Positions 42,083-51,178 of a stretch of 64,000 nt of DNA are shown one piece after another. The notes under the pieces were generated by a model, which was given only the letters and a program-made list of their open reading frames with translations, was not told the origin of the DNA and made no database searches. The stretch covers positions 1 through 64,000 of the forward strand of contig NZ_FNIY01000002.1 in assembly GCF_900104355.1 (NCBI RefSeq), in the 5' to 3' direction. Made by a program: the position numbers and the translations under genes. The number at the start of each line of letters is the position of its first letter. Position 1 is the stretch's first letter. Source of the stretch: Phyllobacterium sp. OV277 (GTDB lineage Bacteria; Pseudomonadota; Alphaproteobacteria; Rhizobiales; Rhizobiaceae).

Positions 42083-42429
42083 AGGGGTAATCCTCTTGCT
42101 TTGGCAATCACAAGGTCGCCGAGCTTTTCAACATAGAGCGCACCTTTTACCGTTCTCTTGACGAGAACATTGCGCTTGTCTTTTTCATCACGATGACGAT
42201 CCACCAATCCATAGCCACCCATTGTGTCAAGCGCACGGGTGATCACTGGCTTGGTCACTTTCAATTTCGCAGCCATACCACGGATCGTGTGCGGCGGCGG
42301 CTCCAGATAAACCGTCAACAGCACGGCCAATTGCCGCATTGTCAGATCATGCGCATCATCCCGCACTTCGGAGATGGCAATTTCCTTCCACAATGTCAGC
42401 GCCTGAAACGGCTTGAGTTCAATCTGCAT
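42079..42429 (-). CDS. MarR-type winged-helix regulator, short
   Basis: This 116-residue DNA-binding protein contains the winged-helix core: TMRQLAVLLTVYLEPPPHTIRGMAAKLKVTKPVITRALDTM with the recognition helix at about 62-80, then the wing GLVDRHRDEKDKRNVLVKRTVKGA. It is short for the family (MarR usually 140-150), lacking much of the long dimerisation helices. It is encoded immediately upstream of, and overlapping, the NlpC/P60 gene, an unusual pairing of a regulator with a cell-wall hydrolase. Its ligand and targets are unknown. The divergent P-loop gene starts 121 bases away. Confidence 0.85.
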   Translation of the reverse strand: MQIELKPFQALTLWKEIAISEVRDDAHDLTMRQLAVLLTVYLEPPPHTIRGMAAKLKVTKPVITRALDTMGGYGLVDRHRDEKDKRNVLVKRTVKGALYVEKLGDLVIAKARGLPL

Positions 42430-42549
42430 AAGAGGCTTCCGAGATCATTTCGGTTCCGTATCATTTTATTCTCTGCCACGCTAAGTGCAAGCTGTTCATT
42501 TTGTTCGGCAAGTCGGGTTAAATTGAGCCTGTATAGAGCGAGGTTTTCC

Positions 42550-43179
42550 ATGGAATATGGCCAAATCATTATCCTGAACGGAGCACCGCGCTCCGGAAAA
42601 TCCAGCATCGTTGAAGTCATTCAGGAAACATTCAGCGGCGTCTGGATGAATCTTGGTGTCGACAACTATATGCGGATCACGCCACCACGCTATCAGCCGG
42701 GGATCGGATTGCGTCCCGGTGGTGAGCGGCCAGATATCGAACCGCTCCTTCCCGTGTTCTATGCGGCCCTTTATGAATCCATTGCGGCGCATAGTCGGCT
42801 TGGCCTGAACGTCGTGGCCGATATCGGTCATCACGACAGCTACACAAAGCCGCTTCATATCCTCATCGATTGTGCGCGGCGTTTGAGTGGCCTGCCGGTG
42901 CTGTTTGTCGGCGTTCGCTGTTCTCTCGAGGTCATCATGCAGCGCCGCAATGCCGGTCAGCCGGGACGTGATGGCCAGTATGAGACGGGAACAGTTGATA
43001 CGCCAATCCCGGAAGCCGTACTTCGCTGGCAGGAGGCTGTTCATCATCCCGGCATTTATGATCTGGAAGTCGACACATCAGCACAAAGCCCGCAGGATTG
43101 TGCTGCATTGATCGCCCAAAGACTAAATCATGGTCCGGTGCACCCGACAGCGTTTGAAGAACTCGCTGCCGGGCACTGA
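42550..43179 (+). CDS. P-loop phosphotransferase resembling chloramphenicol 3-O-phosphotransferase
   Basis: This 209-residue protein starts at MEYGQIIILNGAPRSGKSS; a longer frame from 42193 is antisense to the MarR gene. Walker A is GAPRSGKS at 11-18, and the Asp38 of NLGVDNYM sits where the chloramphenicol phosphotransferase catalytic Asp is found. Further family-like blocks are ADIGHHDSYTKPLHILIDC, GLPVLFVGVRCSLEVIMQRR and VLRWQEAVHHPGIYDLEVDTS. The family also includes kinases for other small molecules, so a resistance role is not implied. The gene is monocistronic and divergent from the MarR/NlpC pair. Confidence 0.8.
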   Translation: MEYGQIIILNGAPRSGKSSIVEVIQETFSGVWMNLGVDNYMRITPPRYQPGIGLRPGGERPDIEPLLPVFYAALYESIAAHSRLGLNVVADIGHHDSYTKPLHILIDCARRLSGLPVLFVGVRCSLEVIMQRRNAGQPGRDGQYETGTVDTPIPEAVLRWQEAVHHPGIYDLEVDTSAQSPQDCAALIAQRLNHGPVHPTAFEELAAGH

Positions 43180-43190
43180 TCATAACATCG

Positions 43191-44564
43191 TTATTTGCTG
43201 GCCGGGAAACGAGTCTTCAGCAAATGATATAGCGCCCTTATCGCCTGCGCTTCACCGCCAATGGGTGAATGCGGCTTTTCCACCGGGTTCCAGCCGTAAA
43301 TGTCGAAATGGCCCCAGACTTTGGCCTTTTCAACAAAGCGTTTCAGGAACAGAGCTGCTGTCACCGAACCGGCAAAACCATCCGTTGTTACGTTATTGAT
43401 ATCGGCAACGCGGGACGAAAGTTTTGCCTCATAGGGCTGCCAAAGCGGCATGCGCCATACTGGATCGCTTACAGCTTCAGAAGCCTTGGCAACATCGGCC
43501 GCAAAAATCTCGTCGTTCGAATAGAATGGCGGCACATCAGGGCCGAGCGCAACACGCGCCGCGCCAGTCAAGGTTGCCATATCGATCAGGATTTCCGGCT
43601 CTTCCTCATCGGCCAGCGCCAGCGCGTCGGCAAGGACAAGCCGCCCTTCCGCATCGGTATTGCCGATTTCAACCGTGATGCCCTTGCGGCTGGTCAGGAT
43701 ATCGCTCGGCCGGAAGGCATTGGCGGAAATGGAGTTCTCGACAGCCGGGATCAGCACACGCAAACGCACCGGCAGTTTCGCATCCATGATGATGCTGGCA
43801 AGTGCCAGCACATTGGCTGCGCCGCCCATATCCTTCTTCATCAAAAGCATGCTGCTCGCTGGTTTGATATCAAGACCGCCGGTATCGAAGCAGACCCCCT
43901 TGCCGACAAGCGTTACCTTCGGTGCATCCTTCTTGCCCCATTCCAGATCGATCAGGCGCGGCTCTTCGCTTCCAGCGCGGCCAACGGCATGGATCATCGG
44001 AAAATTCTTCTTGAGCAGCGCATCACCCTTGATCACATCGACAGATGCCTTGTGCTCGTCGCCCAGTTTGCGCACAGCGGCTTCCAACGCATCGGGACCC
44101 ATATCATTGGTCGGGGTGTTGATGAGGTCGCGAGCGAGCGTGACCGCCCTTGCCTGCCGCTTGACGTCAGCCTTGTCGGCGCCATCAGGCAATGCAAGCG
44201 AGACCTCCGTATCGTCCTTCTTCACATAACGGGTAAACTTATAGCCGCCGAGCAGGAAGCCGAGTGCTGCAAGATCCGGCTGGTTAACCGGACCGACCAG
44301 ATGCCACGCACCTTTGGGTAAAGCCTGCGCCAGTTTGCCTGCGGCCAGCCGGTTTTCATCTTTGCCTGTGCCAAGCAGTGCGCCGGATATTTCACCCTTT
44401 TCACCGGGAACAACAAGCAGCCTGCCAGCCTGACCTTCAAACCCGTTTGCATGGGCCCAGGCGAGCGTTACCGCGTCAAGTCCAAGGGCCTCCAACCCGC
44501 CCTTCGGGACGAACCAGACGGGCCTGCTGCCCGATGATTTCTGTTTGGTGATTTCGGCAGACAT
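43191..44564 (-). CDS. leucyl aminopeptidase family M17 protein
   Basis: This 457-residue enzyme removes N-terminal residues from peptides in the cytoplasm. The M17 signatures are intact: GKGVCFDTGGLDIKP at 221-235 (metal and catalytic Lys region), KKDMGGAANVLAL, and NTDAEGRLVLADAL from 302. Metal-binding residues (Lys, Asp, Asp, Asp, Glu) can all be placed. The N-terminal domain (1-140) is the divergent M17 type. It is a single gene divergent from the TadD-like TPR gene, with 147 bases between the starts; a 50-base stretch there carries TTAA repeats. Confidence 0.95.
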   Translation of the reverse strand: MSAEITKQKSSGSRPVWFVPKGGLEALGLDAVTLAWAHANGFEGQAGRLLVVPGEKGEISGALLGTGKDENRLAAGKLAQALPKGAWHLVGPVNQPDLAALGFLLGGYKFTRYVKKDDTEVSLALPDGADKADVKRQARAVTLARDLINTPTNDMGPDALEAAVRKLGDEHKASVDVIKGDALLKKNFPMIHAVGRAGSEEPRLIDLEWGKKDAPKVTLVGKGVCFDTGGLDIKPASSMLLMKKDMGGAANVLALASIIMDAKLPVRLRVLIPAVENSISANAFRPSDILTSRKGITVEIGNTDAEGRLVLADALALADEEEPEILIDMATLTGAARVALGPDVPPFYSNDEIFAADVAKASEAVSDPVWRMPLWQPYEAKLSSRVADINNVTTDGFAGSVTAALFLKRFVEKAKVWGHFDIYGWNPVEKPHSPIGGEAQAIRALYHLLKTRFPASK

Positions 44565-44619
44565 GATTGTTTACTCCTGGGGTCAATTTTATGCATTTAC
44601 GCCTGCAAACATGGCGTCA

Positions 44620-44671
44620 TTAACGGTCCGTTAGGGTTAACAGAATATTTCTTTCGCATGGGATTGGTTAA
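44620..44671. promoter_or_regulatory. TTAA-rich site upstream of tadD, CtrA-box-like
   Basis: TTAA (44620-44623), seven bases, TTAG (44631-44634), then GGTTAAC (44635-44641) and GGTTAAC again at 44666-44672 lie before the tadD start. TTAA-N7-TTAA is the known binding pattern for the cell-cycle regulator CtrA; the second half here has one mismatch. Pilus genes are CtrA targets in Caulobacter, which gives the site context. Confidence 0.4.
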
Positions 44672-44711
44672 CGCACCAATGAACGTGCGGTGGGATCTGA
44701 CGGGGCAAATT

Positions 44712-45542
44712 ATGACAAGCGCAGGGATTATTCAACGCAATCGCCGTCTCATTTTTTCCGCCGCAATAATTGCCCTTGCCGCGGGTATTTCTGGCTGCGC
44801 TACAACCGACAAAACAACCACCGGATCTATTTCCCCCGCTTCCACTACGGCAGCACCAGCGGGCAATTTCGATCAGATGAATGCGCAGCAGCTCGCGCAA
44901 GCATCATCCAGTCTTGGAGCGCGTTATCAAGGCAATCCCAAGGACAAGACCACGGCGATGAATTTTTCCACCGTGCTGCGTATGACAGGCCGCAATGATC
45001 AGGCACTAGCGGTCATGCGCAGTCTGGCCATTGCCTACCCGAAAGACCGTGATGTGCTTGCTGCCTATGGTAAGGCACTGGCGAGCAGCGGCGAATTTGA
45101 AGCGGCGCTTGATGCAATTCGCCGCGCGCAGACACCCGAATATCCCGATTGGAAACTGCTTTCCGCTGAAGGCGCTATCCTTGACCAGCTGGGCAAGACC
45201 AGCGAGGCCCGCAACATCTACAAGCAGGCTACGGACATCAATCCAAATGAGGCATCGCTGCTCTCCAATCTTGGCATGTCCTATGTCCTGTCAGGTGAGC
45301 TGAACACGGCCGAGACATATATGCGCAAGGCAGTTGGCGCTCAAGGTGCCGATAGCCGTGTCAGGCAGAATCTGGCGCTGGTTGTCGGACTGCAGGGCCG
45401 ATTCGCCGAGGCGGAAACAATCGCCAAACAGGAACTCTCGCCGCAACAGGCAGAGACCAATGTCAGGTATCTTCGCTCGATGCTTGCCCAGCAGAACTCC
45501 TGGAACATGCTGAAAGACAAGAAGAAGCCCAACAACAGTTGA
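44712..45542 (+). CDS. tadD: TadD-like tetratricopeptide lipoprotein
   Basis: This 276-residue protein starts at MTSAGIIQRN (44712); an earlier start at 44658 would add 18 unlikely residues. Residues 11-29 are a lipoprotein signal with lipobox ISGCA, so Cys29 is lipidated and the protein sits in the outer or inner membrane. After a Thr/Ser/Ala-rich linker come TPR units: FSTVLRMTGRNDQALAVMRSLAIAYP, VLAAYGKALASSGEFEAALDAI, EGAILDQLGKTSEARNIYKQATDINP and LGMSYVLSGELNTAETYMRKAV. TadD is the pilotin-like TPR component of the Tad pilus. It is on the opposite strand from tadC, convergent with 47 bases between stops. Confidence 0.87.
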   Translation: MTSAGIIQRNRRLIFSAAIIALAAGISGCATTDKTTTGSISPASTTAAPAGNFDQMNAQQLAQASSSLGARYQGNPKDKTTAMNFSTVLRMTGRNDQALAVMRSLAIAYPKDRDVLAAYGKALASSGEFEAALDAIRRAQTPEYPDWKLLSAEGAILDQLGKTSEARNIYKQATDINPNEASLLSNLGMSYVLSGELNTAETYMRKAVGAQGADSRVRQNLALVVGLQGRFAEAETIAKQELSPQQAETNVRYLRSMLAQQNSWNMLKDKKKPNNS

Positions 45543-45589
45543 ACCTTCCAAGAGCAATGGAAACAGCCGCATGATGAGAAGCGGTCTGT

Positions 45590-46615
45590 TTATTTGAGCG
45601 CGCCGAAAATGCCGCCTTGCGCCGAAACCTGAATGATCGCGGGTCCGAGAATGACCGCGAAAAGCACAGGCAGAAGAAACACAATCATCGGAACGGTCAA
45701 TTTGGGCGGCAAGGCTGCCGCCTTCTTCTCGGCGGCATTCAGCCGGGCTTCGCGGCTTTCATCGGACAAGGTTCGAAGCGCGCCGCCTATGGATGTACCG
45801 TAACGTTCGGATTGGGTCAGGGCCTGTACGACTGATTTGACCGACTCCAGCCCAGTGCGCGTTGCAAGATTTTCATAGGCCAACCTCCGCTCGGGCAGAA
45901 AGGAAAGTTCTGCATTCGTCAGGACAAACTCTTCGGCTAGCGCCGTTGACTGAACGCCGATCTCCTCCGACACCTTCTTGAAGGCGGCCTCGATCGACAT
46001 TCCGGATTCAACGCAGATCAGCATGAGATCAAGGGAATCCGGCCACGCCATCTGGATCGAGTGCTTGCGCTTGCTGCCCGCATTGCTAACATACAGATTG
46101 GGCGCGTAAAAACCGATATAGCCTCCAACGAGACATACGAGTACGCGTACCATTGTCGGCTGCCCCCAAAGACCATTCAGGCCGAATATCCAGAAGGCTG
46201 TCAGGGTGAATGTCAGAAATGGCAGACCGAAACGGGCCGCCAGGAACACATTCAGTGCATTCTGCCCGCGAAAGCCGGCGGTGCGCAACGATGCCAGCGT
46301 CTTTTCATCGGCAAGCGCCCGTTGCAGGTCCAGCTTTTCGACAAATTGCCGGACGCCCTGCCGCTGGGCCATGCGCAGGCTACCCTGCGAAGTGGCCTTA
46401 TGTCGGCTGATGCTTTCAGCCGCAAGGCGCGTGCGATCTTTCGCTCGCAATTGATCCCGCTCCAAAGCCACCGATTTCATCCGCGTTTTCAAAACTGATG
46501 TGCGAAGTTTCGGCAGGAAAATCGTCATAACCGTTGCAAAGGCTGAAACAGCCACAAGCACAGCCCGAACGGTGTCCGGATTGTCATGCACGGCTTTGAG
46601 AAGGGAAGAAAACAC
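45590..46615 (-). CDS. tadC: Tad pilus inner-membrane platform protein TadC
   Basis: This 341-residue GspF-type protein starts at a GTG (46615) with GGAG nine bases upstream; the longer frame to 46696 reads inside tadB. N-terminal helix VRAVLVAVSAFATVMTIFL, then a charged cytoplasmic region, two helices near 120-170 (FGLPFLTFTLTAFWIFGLNG, MVRVLVCLVGGYIGFYA), the T2SF domain (WPDSLDLMLICVESGMSIEAAFKKVSEEIG, LTQSERYGTSIGGALRTLSDESR) and a C-terminal helix (LTVPMIVFLLPVLFAVILGPAII). It forms the platform with TadB that couples CpaF to pilin assembly. Last gene of the cpa/tad operon. Confidence 0.95.
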   Translation of the reverse strand: MFSSLLKAVHDNPDTVRAVLVAVSAFATVMTIFLPKLRTSVLKTRMKSVALERDQLRAKDRTRLAAESISRHKATSQGSLRMAQRQGVRQFVEKLDLQRALADEKTLASLRTAGFRGQNALNVFLAARFGLPFLTFTLTAFWIFGLNGLWGQPTMVRVLVCLVGGYIGFYAPNLYVSNAGSKRKHSIQMAWPDSLDLMLICVESGMSIEAAFKKVSEEIGVQSTALAEEFVLTNAELSFLPERRLAYENLATRTGLESVKSVVQALTQSERYGTSIGGALRTLSDESREARLNAAEKKAAALPPKLTVPMIVFLLPVLFAVILGPAIIQVSAQGGIFGALK

Positions 46616-46629
46616 CGCGCTTGCTCCGT

Positions 46630-47649
46630 CTAGAATTTGAAGTTGATCATTTTGCGCATCACAAGAATGCCGATGGACATCCAAACGCCTGCGCACATCA
46701 TGATGAGGTTGCCTTTATCGGTCGTGAACAGCAGCGAAATGTAACCGGGGCTTGTTATGTAAACGAGCCCGGCAACAATGAAGGGCAATGCTCCGATAAT
46801 ATAGGCGGATGCCTTGGCTTCCATGGACAGAGCCTGCACTTTCGCCTTCATTTTTTTGCGGTCCCGCAATACGCGCGAAAGATTGCCAAGTGCTTCGGAT
46901 AGATTGCCGCCCGCCTGCGATTGGATCTGGATGACGATGCCAAAGAAGCTTGCTTCGGGACAGGGCATGAACTCCGACATGCGCATTGCCGCTTCCGGAA
47001 TACTCACGCCGACCTGCTGCATATCAACAATCCGCCGAAACTCCGTGCGGACAGGTTCCCGCGCTTCCTGCGCAATCAATCGAATTCCATCATTGAGCGG
47101 CAGTCCCGACCGTATGGCGCGCACGATGACGTCAATGGAGTTTGGAAATTCGTGCAGGAAGGCGGCAACGCGCCGCCGTCGCATATAATAAACAAAGGCG
47201 CGTGGCAGACCCAAAGCGCCAATCAGGAAGAAGCCAGGCGCCAGATAAAGCGGCGCGCCGAAGAATACGCGCAGAAACACCAGAACAATCCCGACAATGC
47301 CCGAATAAATATAAAAGCGCCTGACTGTGACTTTCAGGCCCGCCTGTTGGAGCAGCATCTTGAGCGGAGGGGATTTGATGTTCTTGTCGCGCAGCTTTTG
47401 CCGCTGGTCGATATCGTTCAGCGTATCCTGCACCGATTTGCGGCGCTTCACGGCCTCCGCCTGTTTATCCCGGGCGCTGGATTTACTCAGACTGTCGGTT
47501 GCTGCCAGCTTGACCGACTTTAAACGATCATCGGACTTTTTCTGCTGTTCGATTTGGTCGAAGACGCAGAAATAAGCCAAGGAGGCGAGCGAAAGTGTTG
47601 TCAGCACGACAAATGCGAGTTGCTCGAAATCAAGACCGAACATCGCCAT
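46630..47649 (-). CDS. tadB: Tad pilus inner-membrane platform protein TadB
   Basis: This 339-residue T2SF-domain protein is paired with TadC. The N-terminal helix (LAFVVLTTLSLASLAYFCVFD) is followed by a long charged cytoplasmic segment (about 32-95), helices at about 110-155, and the T2SF core FPNSIDVIVRAIRSGLPLNDGIRLIAQEAREPV ... IVIQIQSQAGGNLSEALGNLSRVLRDR. Two C-terminal helices close the protein. Its stop lies 14 bases before the tadC GTG. It follows cpaF by 21 bases. Confidence 0.95.
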   Translation of the reverse strand: MAMFGLDFEQLAFVVLTTLSLASLAYFCVFDQIEQQKKSDDRLKSVKLAATDSLSKSSARDKQAEAVKRRKSVQDTLNDIDQRQKLRDKNIKSPPLKMLLQQAGLKVTVRRFYIYSGIVGIVLVFLRVFFGAPLYLAPGFFLIGALGLPRAFVYYMRRRRVAAFLHEFPNSIDVIVRAIRSGLPLNDGIRLIAQEAREPVRTEFRRIVDMQQVGVSIPEAAMRMSEFMPCPEASFFGIVIQIQSQAGGNLSEALGNLSRVLRDRKKMKAKVQALSMEAKASAYIIGALPFIVAGLVYITSPGYISLLFTTDKGNLIMMCAGVWMSIGILVMRKMINFKF

Positions 47650-47670
47650 GCTCCCGCCGCGCTAATGATC

Positions 47671-49140
47671 TCATGACTGGACTTCCATCGCGTCGATGGC
47701 CTGCGCCAGCCTATGCTCTTCATTGTAGTATCGTGCGCGATCCCAGAATTTCGGACGGCTCAATCCCGTCGAGACATGCTTTCCAACAAGACGGCCATTG
47801 GCGTCTTCGCCTTCGATATCGTAGACCATGAGGTCCTGCGTGATGATCACATCGCCTTCCATGCCAACGACCTCGGTCACATGGGTGATGCGCCGGGAGC
47901 CATCGCGCAGACGTGCGGCCTGAATGATAATATCGACAGAACCAACGATGATCTCACGCACGGTCCTTTGCGGCAGTGCGAAGCCACCCATGGCAATCAT
48001 CGATTCCATACGGCTCAAACATTCGCGCGGGCTGTTGGCGTGAATGGTACCCATCGACCCGTCGTGGCCGGTGTTCATGGCAGACAGAAGATCGAAAACC
48101 TCGGGTCCGCGCACCTCACCGACGATAATACGTTCCGGGCGCATACGCAGGCAGTTCTTCACGAGATCACGCATGGTGATCTCGCCCTCGCCCTCCAGAT
48201 TGGCCGGGCGGGTTTCAAGACGGACCACATGCGGCTGCTGCAACTGAAGTTCAGCGGAATCTTCGCAGGTGATGATACGTTCATCCCTGTCGATATAGTT
48301 CGTCAGGCAGTTCAGAAGCGTCGTCTTGCCCGAACCCGTACCACCCGAGATAACAATATTGCAGCGAACACGACCGATGATCTGCAGCAGTTCAGCGCCG
48401 GGAGGCGAGATGGCGCCAAGGCGAACCAGTTGATCAAGGGTCAGCTTGTCCTTCTTGAATTTGCGGATGGTGAGAATAGGTCCGTCAAGTGCAAGTGGTG
48501 GGGCAATGACATTGACGCGCGAGCCGTCAGGAAGACGCGCATCGCATATGGGGCTCGATTCATCAACACGGCGGCCAACCTGACTGACAATGCGCTGGCA
48601 GATGTTCAGAAGTTGCTGATTGTCGCGGAACCGGACGCTGGACTCCTGTACCTTTCCGAGGACTTCGATGTAGGTCTTGCGCGCACCGTTGACCATGATA
48701 TCGGCAATATCATCGCGCGCCAGCAAAGGCTCCAGCGGACCATAGCCAAGAACATCGTTGCAGATATCATCGAGCAGTTCTTCCTGCTCGGCGATCGACA
48801 TGGCAAAGTTCTTGATCGCGATGATGTCGTTGACGATGTCGCGGATTTCTTCGCGCGCAACGTCTGGATCAAGTTTCGACAATTGCGAAAGATCGATCGT
48901 ATCGATCAATGCCGTAAACACCTGCGATTTGGTGTCGTAGTAGCTCTCGTTCTTTTCGCGTTGCGGTGCGGCTGGTTTTGACGGCTGTTCGACAACGGCA
49001 AGACGCTTTATCTCGGCAACATCGCGCGGAGAACGCGCAGCATCCGGTGCAGCGTGCATCGGCAACGCTGTCTCAAGCGCAATTGCCCGAAACTCCTGAA
49101 TCGGGCGGCCTTCTCCCGTACTTCCGCGTTTGCCGAACAT
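47671..49140 (-). CDS. cpaF: Tad pilus secretion ATPase CpaF (TadA)
   Basis: This 489-residue hexameric ATPase powers Flp pilus extension and retraction. Residues 1-70 are a variable N-terminus. The VirB11/GspE-type core shows [10 protein letters not shown] and MVNG at about 131-152, [17 protein letters not shown], the Walker A GGTGSGKT at 266-273, the Asp box [15 protein letters not shown], Walker B with [32 protein letters not shown], and the His box after it. All catalytic parts are intact. Upstream is cpaE (18 bases), downstream tadB. Confidence 0.96.
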   Translation of the reverse strand: MFGKRGSTGEGRPIQEFRAIALETALPMHAAPDAARSPRDVAEIKRLAVVEQPSKPAAPQREKNESYYDTKSQVFTALIDTIDLSQLSKLDPDVAREEIRDIVNDIIAIKNFAMSIAEQEELLDDICNDVLGYGPLEPLLARDDIADIMVNGARKTYIEVLGKVQESSVRFRDNQQLLNICQRIVSQVGRRVDESSPICDARLPDGSRVNVIAPPLALDGPILTIRKFKKDKLTLDQLVRLGAISPPGAELLQIIGRVRCNIVISGGTGSGKTTLLNCLTNYIDRDERIITCEDSAELQLQQPHVVRLETRPANLEGEGEITMRDLVKNCLRMRPERIIVGEVRGPEVFDLLSAMNTGHDGSMGTIHANSPRECLSRMESMIAMGGFALPQRTVREIIVGSVDIIIQAARLRDGSRRITHVTEVVGMEGDVIITQDLMVYDIEGEDANGRLVGKHVSTGLSRPKFWDRARYYNEEHRLAQAIDAMEVQS

Positions 49141-49158
49141 GGGTTTATTCCTTCAATG

Positions 49159-50442
49159 TCATTTCTTGCGCTTCAGTTTCGACAGGACTGAAGAAAGTAC
49201 CGGCTTCCTCTTGGCCTTCAATTCGAGGCGGCCAGTCAGGATGTGGGCAATCTCATTGATGTTCTGGACAATTGCATTAGCGGAATCAGTCTCCGCAAGC
49301 ATCCGTCCATTGTTGGCGGCATTTCCAAACAGGGCAGGATCAAACGGAATCACACCCAGCGGCGCAATTCCCAGCGGACTGCAAAAATCCGCCGGTGCAA
49401 TCTCAGGCCGCTTGGGAATTCCAACCTGATTGAGAATGAGGCGCGGCGGCCCGTCATTCGGCCGCAACTGTTTCAATGTATCGAGCAGGTTTTTGGTGTT
49501 GCGCAGATTGGCTAGCTCAGGCGAAGCGACAATGACGATCTCGTCAGCCCGTGCGAGCGTGGTGCGGGTCCAGCCGTTCCAGGTGTGCGGAATATCCAAT
49601 ACCACATGGGGAACAGAGCGCTGGGCAACATCAATCAGATGAGCGAAGGAATCATCACGAAAGTCAAACACGCGGTCGAGCGTGGATGGGGCGGCAAGCA
49701 GAGACAGGTTCTCCGCACATTGGGCAAGAAGCCGGTCGAGATAGACATCATCAATGCGCTCTGGCGAAAAGACCGCTTCCGCTATGCCCTGCGGCGGGTC
49801 CTGATCAAAATTGATATTGGCTGTGCCATAGGGCAAATCCATATCGGCAATGACGACTTCGTTCTTGAAAAGCGACGAGATGGACCAGGCAATATTATGC
49901 GCAATGGTGGACGCACCAACACCACCCTTGGCACCGATAAATGCAATGGAACTTCCCAAAGGCTTGGCGTCTGGATCAACGAACAAGCCGCCGATCACGC
50001 CGATAATATCGGCCAGATCAATTGGAGCGACCATATATTCGGAAATGCCGTTGCGCAGAAGTTCGCGGTAAAGCCAGACATCATTGTAGTGACCGATAAT
50101 GACGACCTTGGTGCTCGGATCGCAGACCTGAGAAAGCGCGGCAAGCTGTTCCAGCATATCGCGAGGCGCTGCCGATGATTCCAGAAGAATGAGATTGGGC
50201 GTCGGCATCGTCTGGAAGAGTTCGACGGCACTGCCTATCCCGCCCATATGCAGCTGGGCATGGGTCTTCGCCATGCGGCGGTCGTCACTTGCCCGCGATA
50301 TCTGCTGTGCAACAGCGTCCGTTTCGCAAAATGCCTGTATCGATATGCGAGGTATGGGCCTGTAGGCATGCAGCCCGGTAGTGGCCGCACGCCCGCTGCC
50401 GTCCTCCAACTGAATTTCTGATTCAAAGGCCAACTGGCTCAT
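49159..50442 (-). CDS. cpaE: Tad pilus localisation ATPase CpaE
   Basis: This 427-residue protein combines an N-terminal receiver-like domain (about 80-155, with NLILLESSAAPRDMLEQLAALS and SEYMVAPIDLADIIGVI) and a C-terminal MinD/ParA-type ATPase domain. The deviant Walker A is KGGVGAST at 172-179, followed by EVVIADMDLPYGTANINFDQDP, VVLDIPHTWNGWTR and IVASPELANLRNTKNLLDTL. CpaE helps place the pilus at a pole in Caulobacter. The receiver domain lacks an obvious phosphorylatable Asp cluster. Second-last soluble component before cpaF in the operon. Confidence 0.94.
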   Translation of the reverse strand: MSQLAFESEIQLEDGSGRAATTGLHAYRPIPRISIQAFCETDAVAQQISRASDDRRMAKTHAQLHMGGIGSAVELFQTMPTPNLILLESSAAPRDMLEQLAALSQVCDPSTKVVIIGHYNDVWLYRELLRNGISEYMVAPIDLADIIGVIGGLFVDPDAKPLGSSIAFIGAKGGVGASTIAHNIAWSISSLFKNEVVIADMDLPYGTANINFDQDPPQGIAEAVFSPERIDDVYLDRLLAQCAENLSLLAAPSTLDRVFDFRDDSFAHLIDVAQRSVPHVVLDIPHTWNGWTRTTLARADEIVIVASPELANLRNTKNLLDTLKQLRPNDGPPRLILNQVGIPKRPEIAPADFCSPLGIAPLGVIPFDPALFGNAANNGRMLAETDSANAIVQNINEIAHILTGRLELKAKRKPVLSSVLSKLKRKK

Positions 50443-50482
50443 TCTGGCATTCCGCTTTTCAAAAAGAGGTGCTGTTCATCTG

Positions 50483-51178
50483 TTAGTATTTGACTTCCTG
50501 CGTGTAGACAGGCTGCGGCGTTGTGGCGTTTCTGTAGGCATCGATCACCTTGCCGCGGCGTTCGGCATCAATTGAAGTGGTCGCTCTTGGTCCAAGCAAA
50601 TCAGCCGGATTGGCAATCTGTGCCGCGAGATTGTTCTGACTGGCACAACCAAAATTCTGATAATGCTTGTTGTCGGCGGTATCGAGAATATCCTTGGGCC
50701 ACTGGCCGCAAGGGCCTGTCGAGGCGGTCATTGCGGAATAAGACAGGCGAATGGGCGCCGATTCATCAGGATCAGCCTGATAGCGCTCGCTGGAAATATT
50801 GAACGGCTTTACGCCGCTTTTGCGCAAAGTCGCGATAATATCATCGCGCAACCGGGCGGCAGCACGCTCATTGGATGTGCCCGATGGCAACAGGATATGA
50901 ATAACGCCGGAACCATTGGCATGATAATTGGCCAGCACATTCTGAACGATGCTGCGCTGGGTTATGGAGAGCCTGCTGTCGGCATGTCCAACCGGAATAT
51001 CCGCAACCTGCTCTTTTTCCGAGATGACAATCGGGTGATTGGTTCGATAATCATCAGGGATACTGCCAACCGTTCCACTGCGGTCAGCGCAACCGGCAAG
51101 GAATGTGATCGCAATGAGAGCAAGCACCTGTTGCATGCGCATGGATTTCTTGTCTGACATGGAGAGGTCCTTGCTCAT
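50483..51178 (-). CDS. cpaD: Tad pilus lipoprotein CpaD
   Basis: This 231-residue outer-membrane lipoprotein has its signal region with LIAITFLAGC, so Cys30 is the lipid site. The mature domain is the CpaD family: DDYRTNHPIVISEKEQVADIPVG, LSITQRSIVQNVLANYHANGSGVIHILLPSGT, ARLRDDIIATLRKSGV and CGQWPKDILDTADNKHYQNFGCASQNNLAAQIANP. It is a partner of the CpaC secretin. The first ATG overlaps the cpaC stop (ATGA); a second ATG (51160) has AAGGA seven bases upstream and may be the true start, which would shorten the signal by six residues. Confidence 0.92.
   Translation of the reverse strand: MSKDLSMSDKKSMRMQQVLALIAITFLAGCADRSGTVGSIPDDYRTNHPIVISEKEQVADIPVGHADSRLSITQRSIVQNVLANYHANGSGVIHILLPSGTSNERAAARLRDDIIATLRKSGVKPFNISSERYQADPDESAPIRLSYSAMTASTGPCGQWPKDILDTADNKHYQNFGCASQNNLAAQIANPADLLGPRATTSIDAERRGKVIDAYRNATTPQPVYTQEVKY

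Noticed and set aside
42550-43179. Chloramphenicol resistance gene
   Set aside because: The P-loop and Asp position fit the family, but the family is broad and nothing in the context supports antibiotic resistance.
43269-44321. 350-codon plus-strand frame opposite the M17 aminopeptidase
   Set aside because: The aminopeptidase has intact active-site motifs in the other strand; this frame is a shadow without recognisable domains.
47713-48981. 422-codon plus-strand frame opposite cpaF
   Set aside because: CpaF has all catalytic motifs; the opposite frame shows only the usual antisense pattern of a GC-biased gene.
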